The translations under genes and the position numbers were made by a program. A stretch of 64,000 bases of DNA. Origin: Roseovarius sp. MMSF_3359. GTDB taxonomy: Bacteria > Pseudomonadota > Alphaproteobacteria > Rhodobacterales > Rhodobacteraceae. The notes below the pieces were generated by a model, which searched no databases, was not told the origin of the DNA, and saw only the letters and a list, made by a program, of their open reading frames with translations. Below, in pieces: positions 46,021 through 54,748 of this stretch (the stretch's first letter is position 1; each line of letters opens with the position of its first letter). Location of the stretch: assembly GCF_030733385.1 (NCBI RefSeq), contig NZ_JASHJC010000012.1:62001-126000 (forward strand), given 5' to 3'.

Positions 46021-46692
46021 TCAGTTGATCAAGGCGCCACCGTCGATGTCGATGACGGCACCGGTGACGAAGGGGTTATCGATGACGAAGAGGTAGCCAG
46101 CTGCCAGATCATCGGCGGAGCCGACCTTGCCCGCAGGTAGCGACTTCGCGGTGTTGTTGAGCATTGCCGAACGCGCCTCGCTCGTCATACCGGCATAGGC
46201 TTCGGTATCGGTCAGGCCGGGGCTGACGATGTTGACACGGACTGGGGCCAGTTCCTTGGCCAGAATTTTGGCCACGGCCTCCAAAGCCGCGTTCATTGCC
46301 GTCTTGACATAGGTTCCGGGCACGGTGCGCCGGGCGAGAAACCCGGAGGTCAGCGTGATCGTGCCGCCGGGTTTGATTTGACGCGCGGCTGCTTTGGCAA
46401 CCGCGACCGCGCCCCAGAATTTGGTGTCAAAGGCTTGCTTCGCGGCATCAAACGGCACTTCTGTCACCGCACCACCAGGCGCTGACGACCCTGCGGTGAA
46501 AATGACATGATCGACCGGACCTTGCGCGTCAAAGTAGGCTGCAATCGCGGCCTCATCTTTCACATCGAGGCCAGTGGACCGGCTTGCCACTTCAACGGTC
46601 CCGTCGCGGTTTGCCAGCGCTGTTGCGACGGCTTTTCCGATCCCAGATGTGCCGCCGATCACAATGGTTTTGGTTTCTTTGGTAAAGGTCAT
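46021..46692 (-). CDS. SDR-family oxidoreductase lacking the YxxxK dyad
   Basis: A 223-residue Rossmann protein. The nucleotide loop VIGGTSGIGKAV (about residues 11-22) and the SPGLTDTEAYAGM end are SDR-like. Where the catalytic Tyr-xxx-Lys should stand before AALEAV, the sequence reads KTAMN, so both catalytic residues are replaced. This matches a known SDR subgroup without the dyad, and its function is uncertain. The start overlaps the VOC stop. Confidence 0.85.
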   Translation of the reverse strand: MTFTKETKTIVIGGTSGIGKAVATALANRDGTVEVASRSTGLDVKDEAAIAAYFDAQGPVDHVIFTAGSSAPGGAVTEVPFDAAKQAFDTKFWGAVAVAKAAARQIKPGGTITLTSGFLARRTVPGTYVKTAMNAALEAVAKILAKELAPVRVNIVSPGLTDTEAYAGMTSEARSAMLNNTAKSLPAGKVGSADDLAAGYLFVIDNPFVTGAVIDIDGGALIN

Positions 46693-47087
46693 TGAAGCGT
46701 CTCCTCTCTTTGAGGCATTGGTTCATGGAAAACGGCTTCGATGAGTGGACCGGACGGCGTGCGGAAAAACAGCCGCCGCTCGTCCAGCTCTTCGAGGTCC
46801 ATCGTTGAATAGCGGATGTCCAGAGCTTCGAGCTTGGCGCGGAAGTCCCTGTAGCCATCAAGATGGATGCCCACATGGTCGTAGGCTTCAGCAGCGGTAT
46901 CCGTGCCGTAGCCACGCGCCCCGATCAGATGGATGATCGGCTTGTCACCGGCGTAGAGCCAGTGGCCCGGAATGCGGTGGATCGCCCTGGGCCGGGCATG
47001 CTCTTCCAACTCATCAAAGACCTTGAGCAAGAATGCCCGTGTCCCGGGCAAATCGCGTGTTCGGATGGTGATGTGGTCGAGATGCAT
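46689..47087 (-). CDS. VOC-family (glyoxalase-like) protein
   Basis: A 132-residue vicinal-oxygen-chelate domain. The opening LDHITIRTRDLPGTRAFL, the histidine in YDHVGIHLDGY (about residues 69-79) and the final GPLIEAVFHEP are typical metal-site positions. AAGGAG precedes the ATG. It is the first gene of the leftward cluster, read from the region shared with the LysR gene; reaction unknown, possibly electrophile detoxification. Confidence 0.88.
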   Translation of the reverse strand: MHLDHITIRTRDLPGTRAFLLKVFDELEEHARPRAIHRIPGHWLYAGDKPIIHLIGARGYGTDTAAEAYDHVGIHLDGYRDFRAKLEALDIRYSTMDLEELDERRLFFRTPSGPLIEAVFHEPMPQREETLQ

Positions 47088-47130
47088 GATGATCTCCTTT
47101 CGTTGATCATCATCTACCGCCTATCCTTGG

Positions 47131-47144
47131 GCCAAATAATTGGC
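47131..47144. promoter_or_regulatory. putative LysR operator in the divergent promoter
   Basis: GCCAA-ATAA-TTGGC is a 14-base dyad halfway between the VOC and LysR starts. A second, wider pair TTGGG (47127-47131) and CCCAA (47151-47155) overlaps it. Position and symmetry fit the binding site of the LysR protein, though no T-N11-A core is firmly fixed. Confidence 0.5.
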
Positions 47145-47190
47145 TAATTTCCCAAAAGATAATTCGGAATCGGCGAATAATGAGGCATCA

Positions 47191-48072
47191 ATGCTGATCG
47201 AAAATCTCAAACTCTTCCTGCTGATCGTGGAAAAGGGAGGGCTTGCGGCTGCGGGGCGCGAGGTTGGATTGTCGCCCGCTACCGTCACAGGACGGCTTGC
47301 TGCGCTTGAAGCCCACTACGGTGCGCGCCTGTTGACACGAACGACACGCTCAATCAGTTTGACAGACGAGGGCCGCGAGCTGGTCACAGGCGCGCGGCGC
47401 ATATTGGCAGAGACAGAGGAAACAGAAGCAAGGATCAAGCTGGGGGTGGAAAAGATTTCCGGCACGATCCACATGAGTGCACCCAGTGACCTGGGCCGTA
47501 CGCAGCTTGCTCCGCTGCTGGACCAGTTCATGGGAGAGCATCCGGAAATCGCAATCGACCTAACGCTCGGCGATGGCAATATTGATTTGGTCGGGCAAGG
47601 CATCGACCTTGCCCTGCGCTTTGGCGAATTGTCCGACAGCACGATGAAGTCGCGTAGGCTCGGAACAAACCGTCGGATTGTCTGCGCCGCACCGGACTAC
47701 CTTAAGCGCAACGGGACACCCATGCATCCCGATGATCTCAGCCACCATAATTGCCTGATCATGCGCTTTGGAGCCAATACAGATCAGGACTGGTCGTTTG
47801 TGATCGATGGTCAGATGAAAACGCAGCGGGTTTTGGGGAACCGCATTGCCAATGATGGCGGCCTCATTCGGCGGTGGTGCCTGGGTGGTCAGGGAATTGC
47901 ACGGAAGTCCGAATGGGACATCCGCGCCGATCTGGCAACTAGTGATCTTGTCGAGGTACTGGAGTCGTTTTCACCAGAACCGAACGCGCTTCAAATGGTC
48001 TATCCGGCAGGTGCGGTCCAGCCACGGCGCGTAAGAGCGTTGATGGAGTTTCTGGTGGCACGGTTGGGATAG
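47191..48072 (+). CDS. LysR-family transcriptional regulator
   Basis: A 293-residue regulator. The N-terminal winged helix-turn-helix is LAAAGREVGLSPATVTGRLAALEAHYG (shown in part from about residue 20), followed by a periplasmic-binding-like effector domain from about 90. GAGG stands 8 bases before the ATG at 47191; an earlier in-frame start has no ribosome site. It is divergent from the six-gene redox cluster and most likely controls it in response to an electrophile or quinone, as in QorR/YwbI-like pairs; the effector is unknown. Confidence 0.93.
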   Translation: MLIENLKLFLLIVEKGGLAAAGREVGLSPATVTGRLAALEAHYGARLLTRTTRSISLTDEGRELVTGARRILAETEETEARIKLGVEKISGTIHMSAPSDLGRTQLAPLLDQFMGEHPEIAIDLTLGDGNIDLVGQGIDLALRFGELSDSTMKSRRLGTNRRIVCAAPDYLKRNGTPMHPDDLSHHNCLIMRFGANTDQDWSFVIDGQMKTQRVLGNRIANDGGLIRRWCLGGQGIARKSEWDIRADLATSDLVEVLESFSPEPNALQMVYPAGAVQPRRVRALMEFLVARLG

Positions 48073-48202
48073 CGTAGCGACCAAACCGGACACTCACACC
48101 TACCGGCTCAACGGCAGATTCGTCCGCTGTCCAGACAATCGCGATCTAAGGCTGCATCGCAATTAGACGCGATCGTGCTATCTTCCCGCGAGGAGGTGTC
48201 TT

Positions 48203-49024
48203 GTGATCCGCGCTGCTCTTGTATGTCTTCTACTGCTCATGCCCGCCAGCGTCATGGCGCAGGAGCGTGAGCCCAGCCATTGCCTTGCTGTTGCGGACGC
48301 GATGCCGGAGGCCACGTATCTGCACCATGTGGCGTTCCGCGATCCGGTGCCTGACGGCACCGTCCGGCTCCGCTATATCACCCATGCCAGTTTCCTGCTG
48401 CAGACCGAAGGGGGGCTGGCGGCGGTCACCGATTTCACCGGGTTTGTCGGCAATGTCGATTTCACCCCGGATGTGGTGACGATGAACCATGCCCATGCGA
48501 CCCACTACACCGACTATCCCGACCCGGCCATTCCCCATGTGCTGCGGGGCTGGGGCGCGTTTGGCGAAGGCGTAGATCACAAACTTGACCTGGGCGAGAT
48601 GCTGATCCGCAATGTCTCCACCGATATCCGGTCCGGGGCAGGGGTGGAGCGCGAAGGCAACTCCATCTTCATTTTCGAGGTAGCGGGGCTTTGCATCGGT
48701 CACCTGGGGCATCTGCACCATGAACCCAGCCCCGAACAATATGCCGCGATCGGGCGGCTCGATGTGGTCATGGCGGCGGTCGATGGCGGGGTGACGCTCG
48801 ATCTGCCGACCATGCTCAAGGTGATGAGCCGCTTTCGGGCGCGGATCGTGATCCCGATGCACTGGTTCATTGACGGATCGCTCGGGCGGTTCCTTTCGGG
48901 GATGGAGGCGGAATTCGATGTCGTGGATACCGGCAGTCATGACCTCGTGGTGTCGCTCGACACGCTGCCGACGCGCCCGACGGTGATGGTTCTGCGCCCG
49001 GCCTATCTGCGCGAGGATGAGTGA
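48203..49024 (+). CDS. exported metallo-beta-lactamase-fold hydrolase
   Basis: A 273-residue protein with a signal peptide (ending ASVMAQE). It has an UlaG/YcfH-like layout: TMNHAHATHYTDYPDP (about residues 93-108), GHLGHLHHEPS (about 173-183) and IVIPMHWFIDG (about 213-223) supply metal ligands. The first motif deviates from strict HxHxDH. The GTG start has a perfect AGGAGG at the right distance. The substrate is unknown. Confidence 0.82.
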   Translation: MIRAALVCLLLLMPASVMAQEREPSHCLAVADAMPEATYLHHVAFRDPVPDGTVRLRYITHASFLLQTEGGLAAVTDFTGFVGNVDFTPDVVTMNHAHATHYTDYPDPAIPHVLRGWGAFGEGVDHKLDLGEMLIRNVSTDIRSGAGVEREGNSIFIFEVAGLCIGHLGHLHHEPSPEQYAAIGRLDVVMAAVDGGVTLDLPTMLKVMSRFRARIVIPMHWFIDGSLGRFLSGMEAEFDVVDTGSHDLVVSLDTLPTRPTVMVLRPAYLREDE

Positions 49025-49067
49025 GAACGGGTCTGGACCCGGCGAGGGAAGATGCTAGGGATAGGGC

Positions 49068-50492
49068 ATGACACTCAACCCCGCCGATCCCACTTTCGCG
49101 GCCCATCTGCGCAGCCTGTTGCCGGATGAGGCGTTCCGCGATCCGGCACCGCATTACCTGGAAGAGCCGCGCGGCCGGTGGACGGGGCAGGCCGGGGTCG
49201 TTGTGGCACCTTCGACCGCAGACGGGGTCGCAACCGTTATCCGCGCGGCATCCGAAGCCCAGGTAGGCGTCGTTCCCTATGGCGGCGGCACGGGCCTCGT
49301 GGGCGGGCAGGTGCAGGCCGACGGACCTGCCCCGATCCTGCTCAGTCTTGAGAGGATGCGGAAGGTGCGCGCCGTCTATCCGCAGGAAAACGTGATGGTG
49401 GTCGAGGCGGGCGCGATCCTGTCCGATATTCATGATGCGGCGCAGGGTGTTGACCGGCTTTTTCCACTGACCATTGCCGCCAAGGGATCGGCGCGGATCG
49501 GTGGTAACCTTGCCACCAATGCGGGCGGCGTGAACGTGCTGCGCTACGGCAATGCGCGCGATCTCTGCCTGGGGCTGGAGGCCGTCCTGCCCGATGGCCG
49601 GATCTGGCACGGGTTGAAACGGCTCCGGAAGGACAATACCGGGTACGACCTCAAGAACCTGCTGATCGGCTCTGAGGGGACACTCGGCGTGATTACCGCC
49701 GCGGCGCTCAAGCTCTATCCCCGGCCTGCGGGTGAGGGGACGGCGCTCATGGTGGTCGAAAGCCCCGAAGCGGCGCTTGCCCTGCTGGCGCTGGCGCGCG
49801 ACCATCTTGGCGAAGGGGTCAGCGCGTTTGAGTTGATGCACCGGATGGGGCTTGATTTCCTGGCGGAGACCCTGCCGGACCTGCGGCAACCTTTCGCGAC
49901 ACCGCCGGAATGGTTTGTGCTGATTGACGTGGGCCTGGCACGCGGGCTGGACCCGGCATCGGCGCTGGAGACGCTCTTTGCCGAGGCGCTTGAGGCCGGG
50001 TTGGTGCACGACGGGATGATCGCCCAGTCCGTGGCGCAGCGGCACCAGTTCTGGGAGGTGCGCGAAAGCATCCCCGAGGGCAACCGGCGTGTGGGTTCGA
50101 TCAGCTCTCACGACATTTCGGTCCCGATGGGTGCGATCCCTGATTTCATTCGTCGAGGCGGGGAGGTCATCGCGGCCTTGGGCGATTTCCGGATCAACTG
50201 CTTCGGCCATCTGGGTGACGGCAACCTGCATTACAATGTCTTTCCGCCCAAAGGGCAAAACCGGGATGCGCATCTGGACCAGCGCGAGGCGATCAAACGG
50301 GCCGTGCATGACCTCGTGCATGAGATGGGCGGGTCCGTCAGTGCCGAACACGGGGTCGGGCGGCTCAAGGTCGAGGATCTCGAACGCTATGGCGATCCGG
50401 TCAAATTGTCCGCCATGCAGGCGATCAAGGCCGCGCTTGACCCCAAAAGGATCATGAACCCGGGTGCGGTACTGCGGTTGCCCGCGGACTGA
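49068..50492 (+). CDS. FAD-linked 2-hydroxyacid dehydrogenase (GlcD/D2HGDH family)
   Basis: A 474-residue VAO/PCMH-type flavoprotein. The FAD loop VPYGGGTGLVGGQV (about residues 69-82), GGNLATNAGG (about 145-154) and LLIGSEGTLGVITAA (about 199-213) are typical, and the C-terminal CFGHLGDGNLHYNV (about 382-395) plus SAEHGVGRLK hold the metal/substrate residues. Likely substrates are D-lactate, glycolate or D-2-hydroxyglutarate; the choice cannot be made here. Confidence 0.92.
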   Translation: MTLNPADPTFAAHLRSLLPDEAFRDPAPHYLEEPRGRWTGQAGVVVAPSTADGVATVIRAASEAQVGVVPYGGGTGLVGGQVQADGPAPILLSLERMRKVRAVYPQENVMVVEAGAILSDIHDAAQGVDRLFPLTIAAKGSARIGGNLATNAGGVNVLRYGNARDLCLGLEAVLPDGRIWHGLKRLRKDNTGYDLKNLLIGSEGTLGVITAAALKLYPRPAGEGTALMVVESPEAALALLALARDHLGEGVSAFELMHRMGLDFLAETLPDLRQPFATPPEWFVLIDVGLARGLDPASALETLFAEALEAGLVHDGMIAQSVAQRHQFWEVRESIPEGNRRVGSISSHDISVPMGAIPDFIRRGGEVIAALGDFRINCFGHLGDGNLHYNVFPPKGQNRDAHLDQREAIKRAVHDLVHEMGGSVSAEHGVGRLKVEDLERYGDPVKLSAMQAIKAALDPKRIMNPGAVLRLPAD

Positions 50493-50581
50493 AGATTTGC
50501 GGTTGTTTCCCCCGGGATCGCGCGGTTAACTGCACGTCGCAATGCCCCGGACGAGAGGGGCGAGGGGAAGAACCGCCTGCA

Positions 50582-51286
50582 ATGTCAGAGCTTTGGGACG
50601 GGATCGCACAGGCCTTTTGGCTGATCGTGACGCTGGATGCGGATCTGGTGGAAATCACGCTGCGCTCATTGCAGGTGACGCTGACCGCTTTGGTCATCGC
50701 CTGCCTGATCGCGCTGCCGCTGGCGGCGATCCTGTCGGTCCGGCGTTTTCCCTTCCGGCGGATCACCATCGCGGTGCTCAACGCGTTGATGGGCCTGCCG
50801 CCGGTGGTGGTGGGGCTGATCGTCTATGTGTTCCTGTCGCGCGCGGGGCCTTTCGGGGTCTTGGGCCTTCTCTTCACCCCCACGGCGATGATCATTGCGC
50901 AGGTCATCATCATCGTGCCGCTCATCGCCTCGATTGCGCATCAGTCGCTGCGCGATCTCTGGGCGGAATATCACGACCTGCTGATCTCGATGAACACGAC
51001 CCAGGGGCAGCGGATCAAGACGCTGCTCTGGGACAGCCGGCGCGCGCTTCTGACGGCGGCGCTGGCAGGCTTTGGCAGGGGTATTGGCGAGGTGGGCGCG
51101 ATCATGATCGTGGGGGGCAATATCGACCACGCGACCCGGGTTCTGACCACCGCCATTGCGCTTGAGACCGGCAAGGGCAACTTCTCGCTGGCGCTCGGGC
51201 TTGGGTTTGTCCTTATCGCGCTTGCGATCGCCGTGAACCTTGCGATCCACTGGCTGAGCCATACCGAGAGGGAGGGCCGCTGGTGA
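50582..51286 (+). CDS. tupB: tungstate ABC transporter permease
   Basis: A 234-residue permease with five or six membrane helices. The EAA-like loop is GQRIKTLLWDSRRALLTAALAGFGRGIGEVGAIMIVGGNI (shown only as position, about residues 140-180), typical of TupB/ModB proteins. The ATPase gene follows with a GTGA overlap. Identity as tungstate rather than molybdate permease rests on the binding protein two genes on. Confidence 0.9.
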   Translation: MSELWDGIAQAFWLIVTLDADLVEITLRSLQVTLTALVIACLIALPLAAILSVRRFPFRRITIAVLNALMGLPPVVVGLIVYVFLSRAGPFGVLGLLFTPTAMIIAQVIIIVPLIASIAHQSLRDLWAEYHDLLISMNTTQGQRIKTLLWDSRRALLTAALAGFGRGIGEVGAIMIVGGNIDHATRVLTTAIALETGKGNFSLALGLGFVLIALAIAVNLAIHWLSHTEREGRW

Positions 51287-51996
51287 GCGATCTCTTCCCG
51301 CTTTCCGTCTCCGGGGCGCAGGTGCGGCGCCGTGGCAAGGTCCTCGTCGGGCCGGTCGACCTGACCCTTCAGGCCGGTGGTGTGACCATCGTGGTGGGAC
51401 CGAACGGGTCGGGGAAAACAAGCCTTCTCAAGATGTTGCATGGCATTCTTCGGCTAAACCGCGGCGGGATTACCTGGGCCTGCGGGACGGAGGATGCACA
51501 GCGCCGGCAAGCCTTCGTGTTCCAGACACCGGTGATGCTGCGCCGGACGGTGTTGGAGAACCTGATCTATCCGCTGCGCCTGCTCAACGTGCCGAAGGCG
51601 CAGGCCCGGCAGCAGGCCGAAGACTGGGCCGCGCGGATTGGTCTTTCAGGGGCCGAGGGGCGGCAGGCCACTGTGCTGTCGGGTGGCGAGCGGCAGAAAC
51701 TTGCCCTGGCCCGCGCGTTGATCCGCAAGCCTGACCTGCTCTTTCTCGATGAGCCTTGCGCCTCGCTCGACGGGCGGGCGATGCGGGAAATCGAGGCGAT
51801 CTTGCAGGACGCCGTTGCGTCGGGCACCCGGATTATCATGTCGACACATGATATGGGTCAAGCACGGCGGCTGGCCGATGAGGTACTCTTTATCCTGCAT
51901 GGGAAGGTGCACGAGTTTGGTCCTGCGGCGGGGTTCTTTGAGGATCCCGAAACGCCCCAGGCCCGGGCCTTCCTGAATGGAGACATCGTGGAGTGA
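51283..51996 (+). CDS. tupC: tungstate ABC transporter ATP-binding protein
   Basis: A 237-residue ABC ATPase. Walker A GPNGSGKTS is at about residues 38-46, the Q-loop in FVFQTPVML, signature LSGGERQKLALARALI (about 131-146), Walker B LLFLDEPCASLD, and the switch His in STHD. It is shorter than ModC and lacks the mop-domain tail, as expected for TupC. The GTG start overlaps the permease stop. Confidence 0.92.
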   Translation: MSDLFPLSVSGAQVRRRGKVLVGPVDLTLQAGGVTIVVGPNGSGKTSLLKMLHGILRLNRGGITWACGTEDAQRRQAFVFQTPVMLRRTVLENLIYPLRLLNVPKAQARQQAEDWAARIGLSGAEGRQATVLSGGERQKLALARALIRKPDLLFLDEPCASLDGRAMREIEAILQDAVASGTRIIMSTHDMGQARRLADEVLFILHGKVHEFGPAAGFFEDPETPQARAFLNGDIVE

Positions 51997-52010
51997 AGGA
52001 GACCCGAGCG

Positions 52011-52808
52011 ATGACCAGATTTCTGGCCGTATGTTGTGCAGTATTGACTGTCCAGACCGCCGCCTGGGCGGAAGAGATGAAGATGGCGGTCACGACCTCT
52101 TTTCACAATTCCGGGCTGGCGGAGGTGCTGCTCCCCGAAATCAAGCAGGATACCGGCATTGATGTCCAATTGCTCGTCGTCGGGACCGGGCAGGCCCTGC
52201 GCCTGGGTGCTGCGGGGGATGTGGATGCGATTCTTGTCCATGCCAAGGCCGCCGAGGAAAAGTTCGTGGCCGAGGGCAGCGCGACACATCGCACGGAAAT
52301 CATGTACAACGATTTTGTCTTTATCGGCCCCGGCGCCGACGGGGCAGGGATCAAGGCCGCCGCAGATGCCGCGGCCGCCCTGCGGCTGATCGCGGGATCT
52401 GGTGCGCCCTTTGTAAGCCGCGGCGATGACAGCGGTACACACAAGAAGGAACTGAGCCTCTGGGAAGCCGCAGATGTGGCGCCGGAGGGCGATTGGTACA
52501 ACGCGGTCGGTGCCGGCATGGGGGCGGCGCTCAATACCGCGTCGGGCATGAATGCCTATATCCTCTCTGACCGGGCAAGCTGGCTCAATTTCGGCAACAA
52601 GGGCGATCTGGCGTTGTTGTTCGCGGGCGACCCGGTGCTTTTCAATCAATACGCCTACCTGCCCGTGAACCCGGAAAAACACCCCCATGTGAAGGCCGAT
52701 CTGGCCGCGCAATTGGAGGCCTGGCTTGTCTCGGACCGGGCGCAGGTGTTGATCGACGGCTACCGGCTGGAAGGGGAGCAGCTCTTTACCTTCAACGCGC
52801 AGAAATAG
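52011..52808 (+). CDS. tupA: tungstate-binding periplasmic protein
   Basis: A 265-residue exported binding protein. The signal peptide ends near AAWAEE; the mature part starts MAVTTSFHNSGLAEVLLPEI, where the TTS motif and Ser are oxyanion-binding residues of TupA, followed by GTGQALRLGAAGDVDAILVH. The ATG with GGAG at 9 bases is preferred to a GTG six codons earlier. Order here is permease-ATPase-binding protein, unlike the usual tupABC. It would serve tungsto- or molybdo-enzymes such as formate dehydrogenase. Confidence 0.92.
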   Translation: MTRFLAVCCAVLTVQTAAWAEEMKMAVTTSFHNSGLAEVLLPEIKQDTGIDVQLLVVGTGQALRLGAAGDVDAILVHAKAAEEKFVAEGSATHRTEIMYNDFVFIGPGADGAGIKAAADAAAALRLIAGSGAPFVSRGDDSGTHKKELSLWEAADVAPEGDWYNAVGAGMGAALNTASGMNAYILSDRASWLNFGNKGDLALLFAGDPVLFNQYAYLPVNPEKHPHVKADLAAQLEAWLVSDRAQVLIDGYRLEGEQLFTFNAQK

Positions 52809-52831
52809 GCGGTCGTGTTCGTCGGCGGGCG

Positions 52832-53536
52832 TTATTCGTCCGACCGGGGGGCATAACCGCGCAACCGGATGAAGAGGCTCGCCTCGTCGTCGTTGCGGAA
52901 AAACGGCACCGAGGTCGGCGGGGCCGGGTCGTGGGCGCGAGTGGCCACTTCGGCCAGGACAACCTCGGTGATGAAGGGCAGGTCGTATTCCTCGCGTGCC
53001 TTGGCAAGCGGCACCCATTGCAGATGCGACAGTTCATCGCTGGCGGCCGAGAAATCATCGAGATCGCCCGCGATCTCATCTGCATCAATCAGGAAAAACC
53101 GCGCATCGAACCTGCGCGGGCGTCCCGGCGGCGTGATGGCGCGAAAGACGAATTGCAACGCCTTGGCCGACGGGACATGACCCCTGGCGGCAAAACCCTG
53201 CCAATCGTCGGGTGGGGTACCATCCCAGGTGCCGGGCTGGCCCAGGATCAGCCCGGTTTCTTCCCAAAGCTCGCGGATGGCGGCGGCGGCCAGCGCATGA
53301 CCCAGATCCTCGGCACTGTCTTCGCGCAGACGTTCGGCGCAGACCGATGGGACCGGTGTGGCCAGCGGCACATTGGCGTCGGCGGCATCCACTGCCCCGC
53401 CGGGAAAGACGAATTTCGACGGCATGAAGGCGGCCTTGGCGCCGCGTTGGCCCATCAGCACATGCGGGTCATTTTCGCGATCCCGCAAGGCAATAACGGT
53501 GGCCGCGTTGCGGATGGCGGTCTTGTCGATGGTCAT
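52832..53536 (-). CDS. NUDIX-domain hydrolase
   Basis: A 234-residue NUDIX protein. The NUDIX box is read from AAAAIRELWEETGLILG (about residues 84-100), with the RELxEExG core. An N-terminal extension of about 75 residues contains the VALRDREN…VLMGQRG strand. AAGGG precedes the ATG. It resembles long-form NUDT19/CoA-pyrophosphatase-like members, but the substrate is not established. Confidence 0.9.
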   Translation of the reverse strand: MTIDKTAIRNAATVIALRDRENDPHVLMGQRGAKAAFMPSKFVFPGGAVDAADANVPLATPVPSVCAERLREDSAEDLGHALAAAAIRELWEETGLILGQPGTWDGTPPDDWQGFAARGHVPSAKALQFVFRAITPPGRPRRFDARFFLIDADEIAGDLDDFSAASDELSHLQWVPLAKAREEYDLPFITEVVLAEVATRAHDPAPPTSVPFFRNDDEASLFIRLRGYAPRSDE

Positions 53537-53561
53537 GAAGGCCCTTTCCGTTACGAAAGGG

Positions 53562-53948
53562 TCAGGTCTTGTTCCCGAACCCGTGCATAAACCGGGCCCA
53601 CTGGAATGCGACGATCGCCCCTTTCAGCCTTGGCAGAAGGTATAGCGAGAGGCCGACGCAGCCAAGGCCGAATATGGTGAAGAGCACCAGAGGCTCAGGC
53701 CGCCATGTGGTGAAGACCACATGCAGGAGCGGCGCCATCAGGTGACCGACGATCAGGATGGTCAGATAGGCCGGGCCGTCATCAGCGCGATGGTGCGAAA
53801 AGTCTTCCTGACACACGGGGCAGGTATCGCGCACCTTGAGATAGCTTTTCAGAAGCGGGCCGCTGCCACAATTGGGGCATTTGCCCCGATAGCCTTTCCA
53901 GACCGCGGGCCAGAGTTCGCGTTCTTCGTTTTCTACGGTCTGTTCCAT
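53562..53948 (-). CDS. DUF983 zinc-ribbon membrane protein
   Basis: A 128-residue protein. An N-terminal zinc ribbon CPNCGSGPLLKSYLKVRDTC is followed by CxxC (PVCQED; about residues 25-50), then two or three membrane helices (about 65-112). DUF983 proteins often stand near oxidase or NUDIX genes and have no proven role. The ATG at 53948 with AGG upstream is preferred; the long upstream frame has no coding character. It is 25 bases from the NUDIX gene. Confidence 0.85.
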   Translation of the reverse strand: MEQTVENEERELWPAVWKGYRGKCPNCGSGPLLKSYLKVRDTCPVCQEDFSHHRADDGPAYLTILIVGHLMAPLLHVVFTTWRPEPLVLFTIFGLGCVGLSLYLLPRLKGAIVAFQWARFMHGFGNKT

Positions 53949-54184
53949 GATGCTGCCTGTTTCCCGTCGCGTGTCGCCTAAATGGGGTATTGAGGACATA
54001 CATGAAAGTGGTGAACGATGCCTTGCGTCGCGATGTCGCAAACCCCGCGGCGGCACAATAGCGCCGCAAGAATTTTCGTTTTTCTGCGACGGAACATGTT
54101 CGGTGCCACGTAAGAAGAGTACGATCCGGCATGAAGACCGGATTGGGGCAGAGACGAACCGACATATTGAACGGAGAAACCAGA

Positions 54185-54682
54185 ATGAAAAATACCGCAC
54201 TTATGGCATCGCTTGGATTGGCCATCATCGCAGGGGGCGCGGTTGCGTCGAACGATACCGGCGGCGGAAAGCATCATCGCCCGCATCACAGCTTCGAAGA
54301 ACTTGACGCCAATGGCGACGGCAAGCTGATGAAGGAAGAGATCGAAGCGCATATGCAGACCCGGTTCGAAGGGGCCGATACCGATGGTGACGGCGCGCTT
54401 TCCAAGGACGAATTGCTGGCGCGGGTGCAAGAGCGCCGGGCCAAGCGGGCTGAGAAATACGTCGATCACATGCTGGAGCGTCACGATGCCGATGGCGACG
54501 GCGCCCTGACGATGGACGAGATGAAGGCCCGCCGTGACGGCAAGATGTTCGCCCGAATGGATGCGAATGAGGATGGCGCGATCTCGAAAGAGGAGTTCGA
54601 GGCGATGCGCGCCAAGCACAAGAAGCACAAGAAACAGCGGAAGCAAGGTGCGGATGACAGCACCGACGGGGCCGCGGACTAG
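54185..54682 (+). CDS. exported EF-hand calcium-binding protein
   Basis: A 165-residue periplasmic protein. The signal peptide MKNTALMASLGLAIIAGGAVA is fixed by GGAGA upstream. Four EF-hand loops follow: DANGDGKLMKEE (about residues 39-50), DTDGDGALSKDE (about 64-75), DADGDGALTMDE (about 101-112) and DANEDGAISKEE (about 125-136); all have aspartates at 1, 3 and 5 or close equivalents, so calcium binding is likely. The tail is rich in lysine/histidine. It begins the four-gene sigma-factor module; intervals to the sigma gene are only 66 bases. Confidence 0.9.
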   Translation: MKNTALMASLGLAIIAGGAVASNDTGGGKHHRPHHSFEELDANGDGKLMKEEIEAHMQTRFEGADTDGDGALSKDELLARVQERRAKRAEKYVDHMLERHDADGDGALTMDEMKARRDGKMFARMDANEDGAISKEEFEAMRAKHKKHKKQRKQGADDSTDGAAD

Positions 54683-54748
54683 GCCTTTGGGGTGCGGGCG
54701 GGGCATCATCGGGTGCGCCGCCCAACCGTGACCTGATGGGCAGGGGAT

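Noticed and set aside
54091..54113. GGAAC…CGTAA as an ECF promoter before the EF-hand gene
   Set aside because: Spacing is about 13 bases, three to four shorter than known ECF promoters. The GAACATGTTC palindrome within it is noted but not interpretable.
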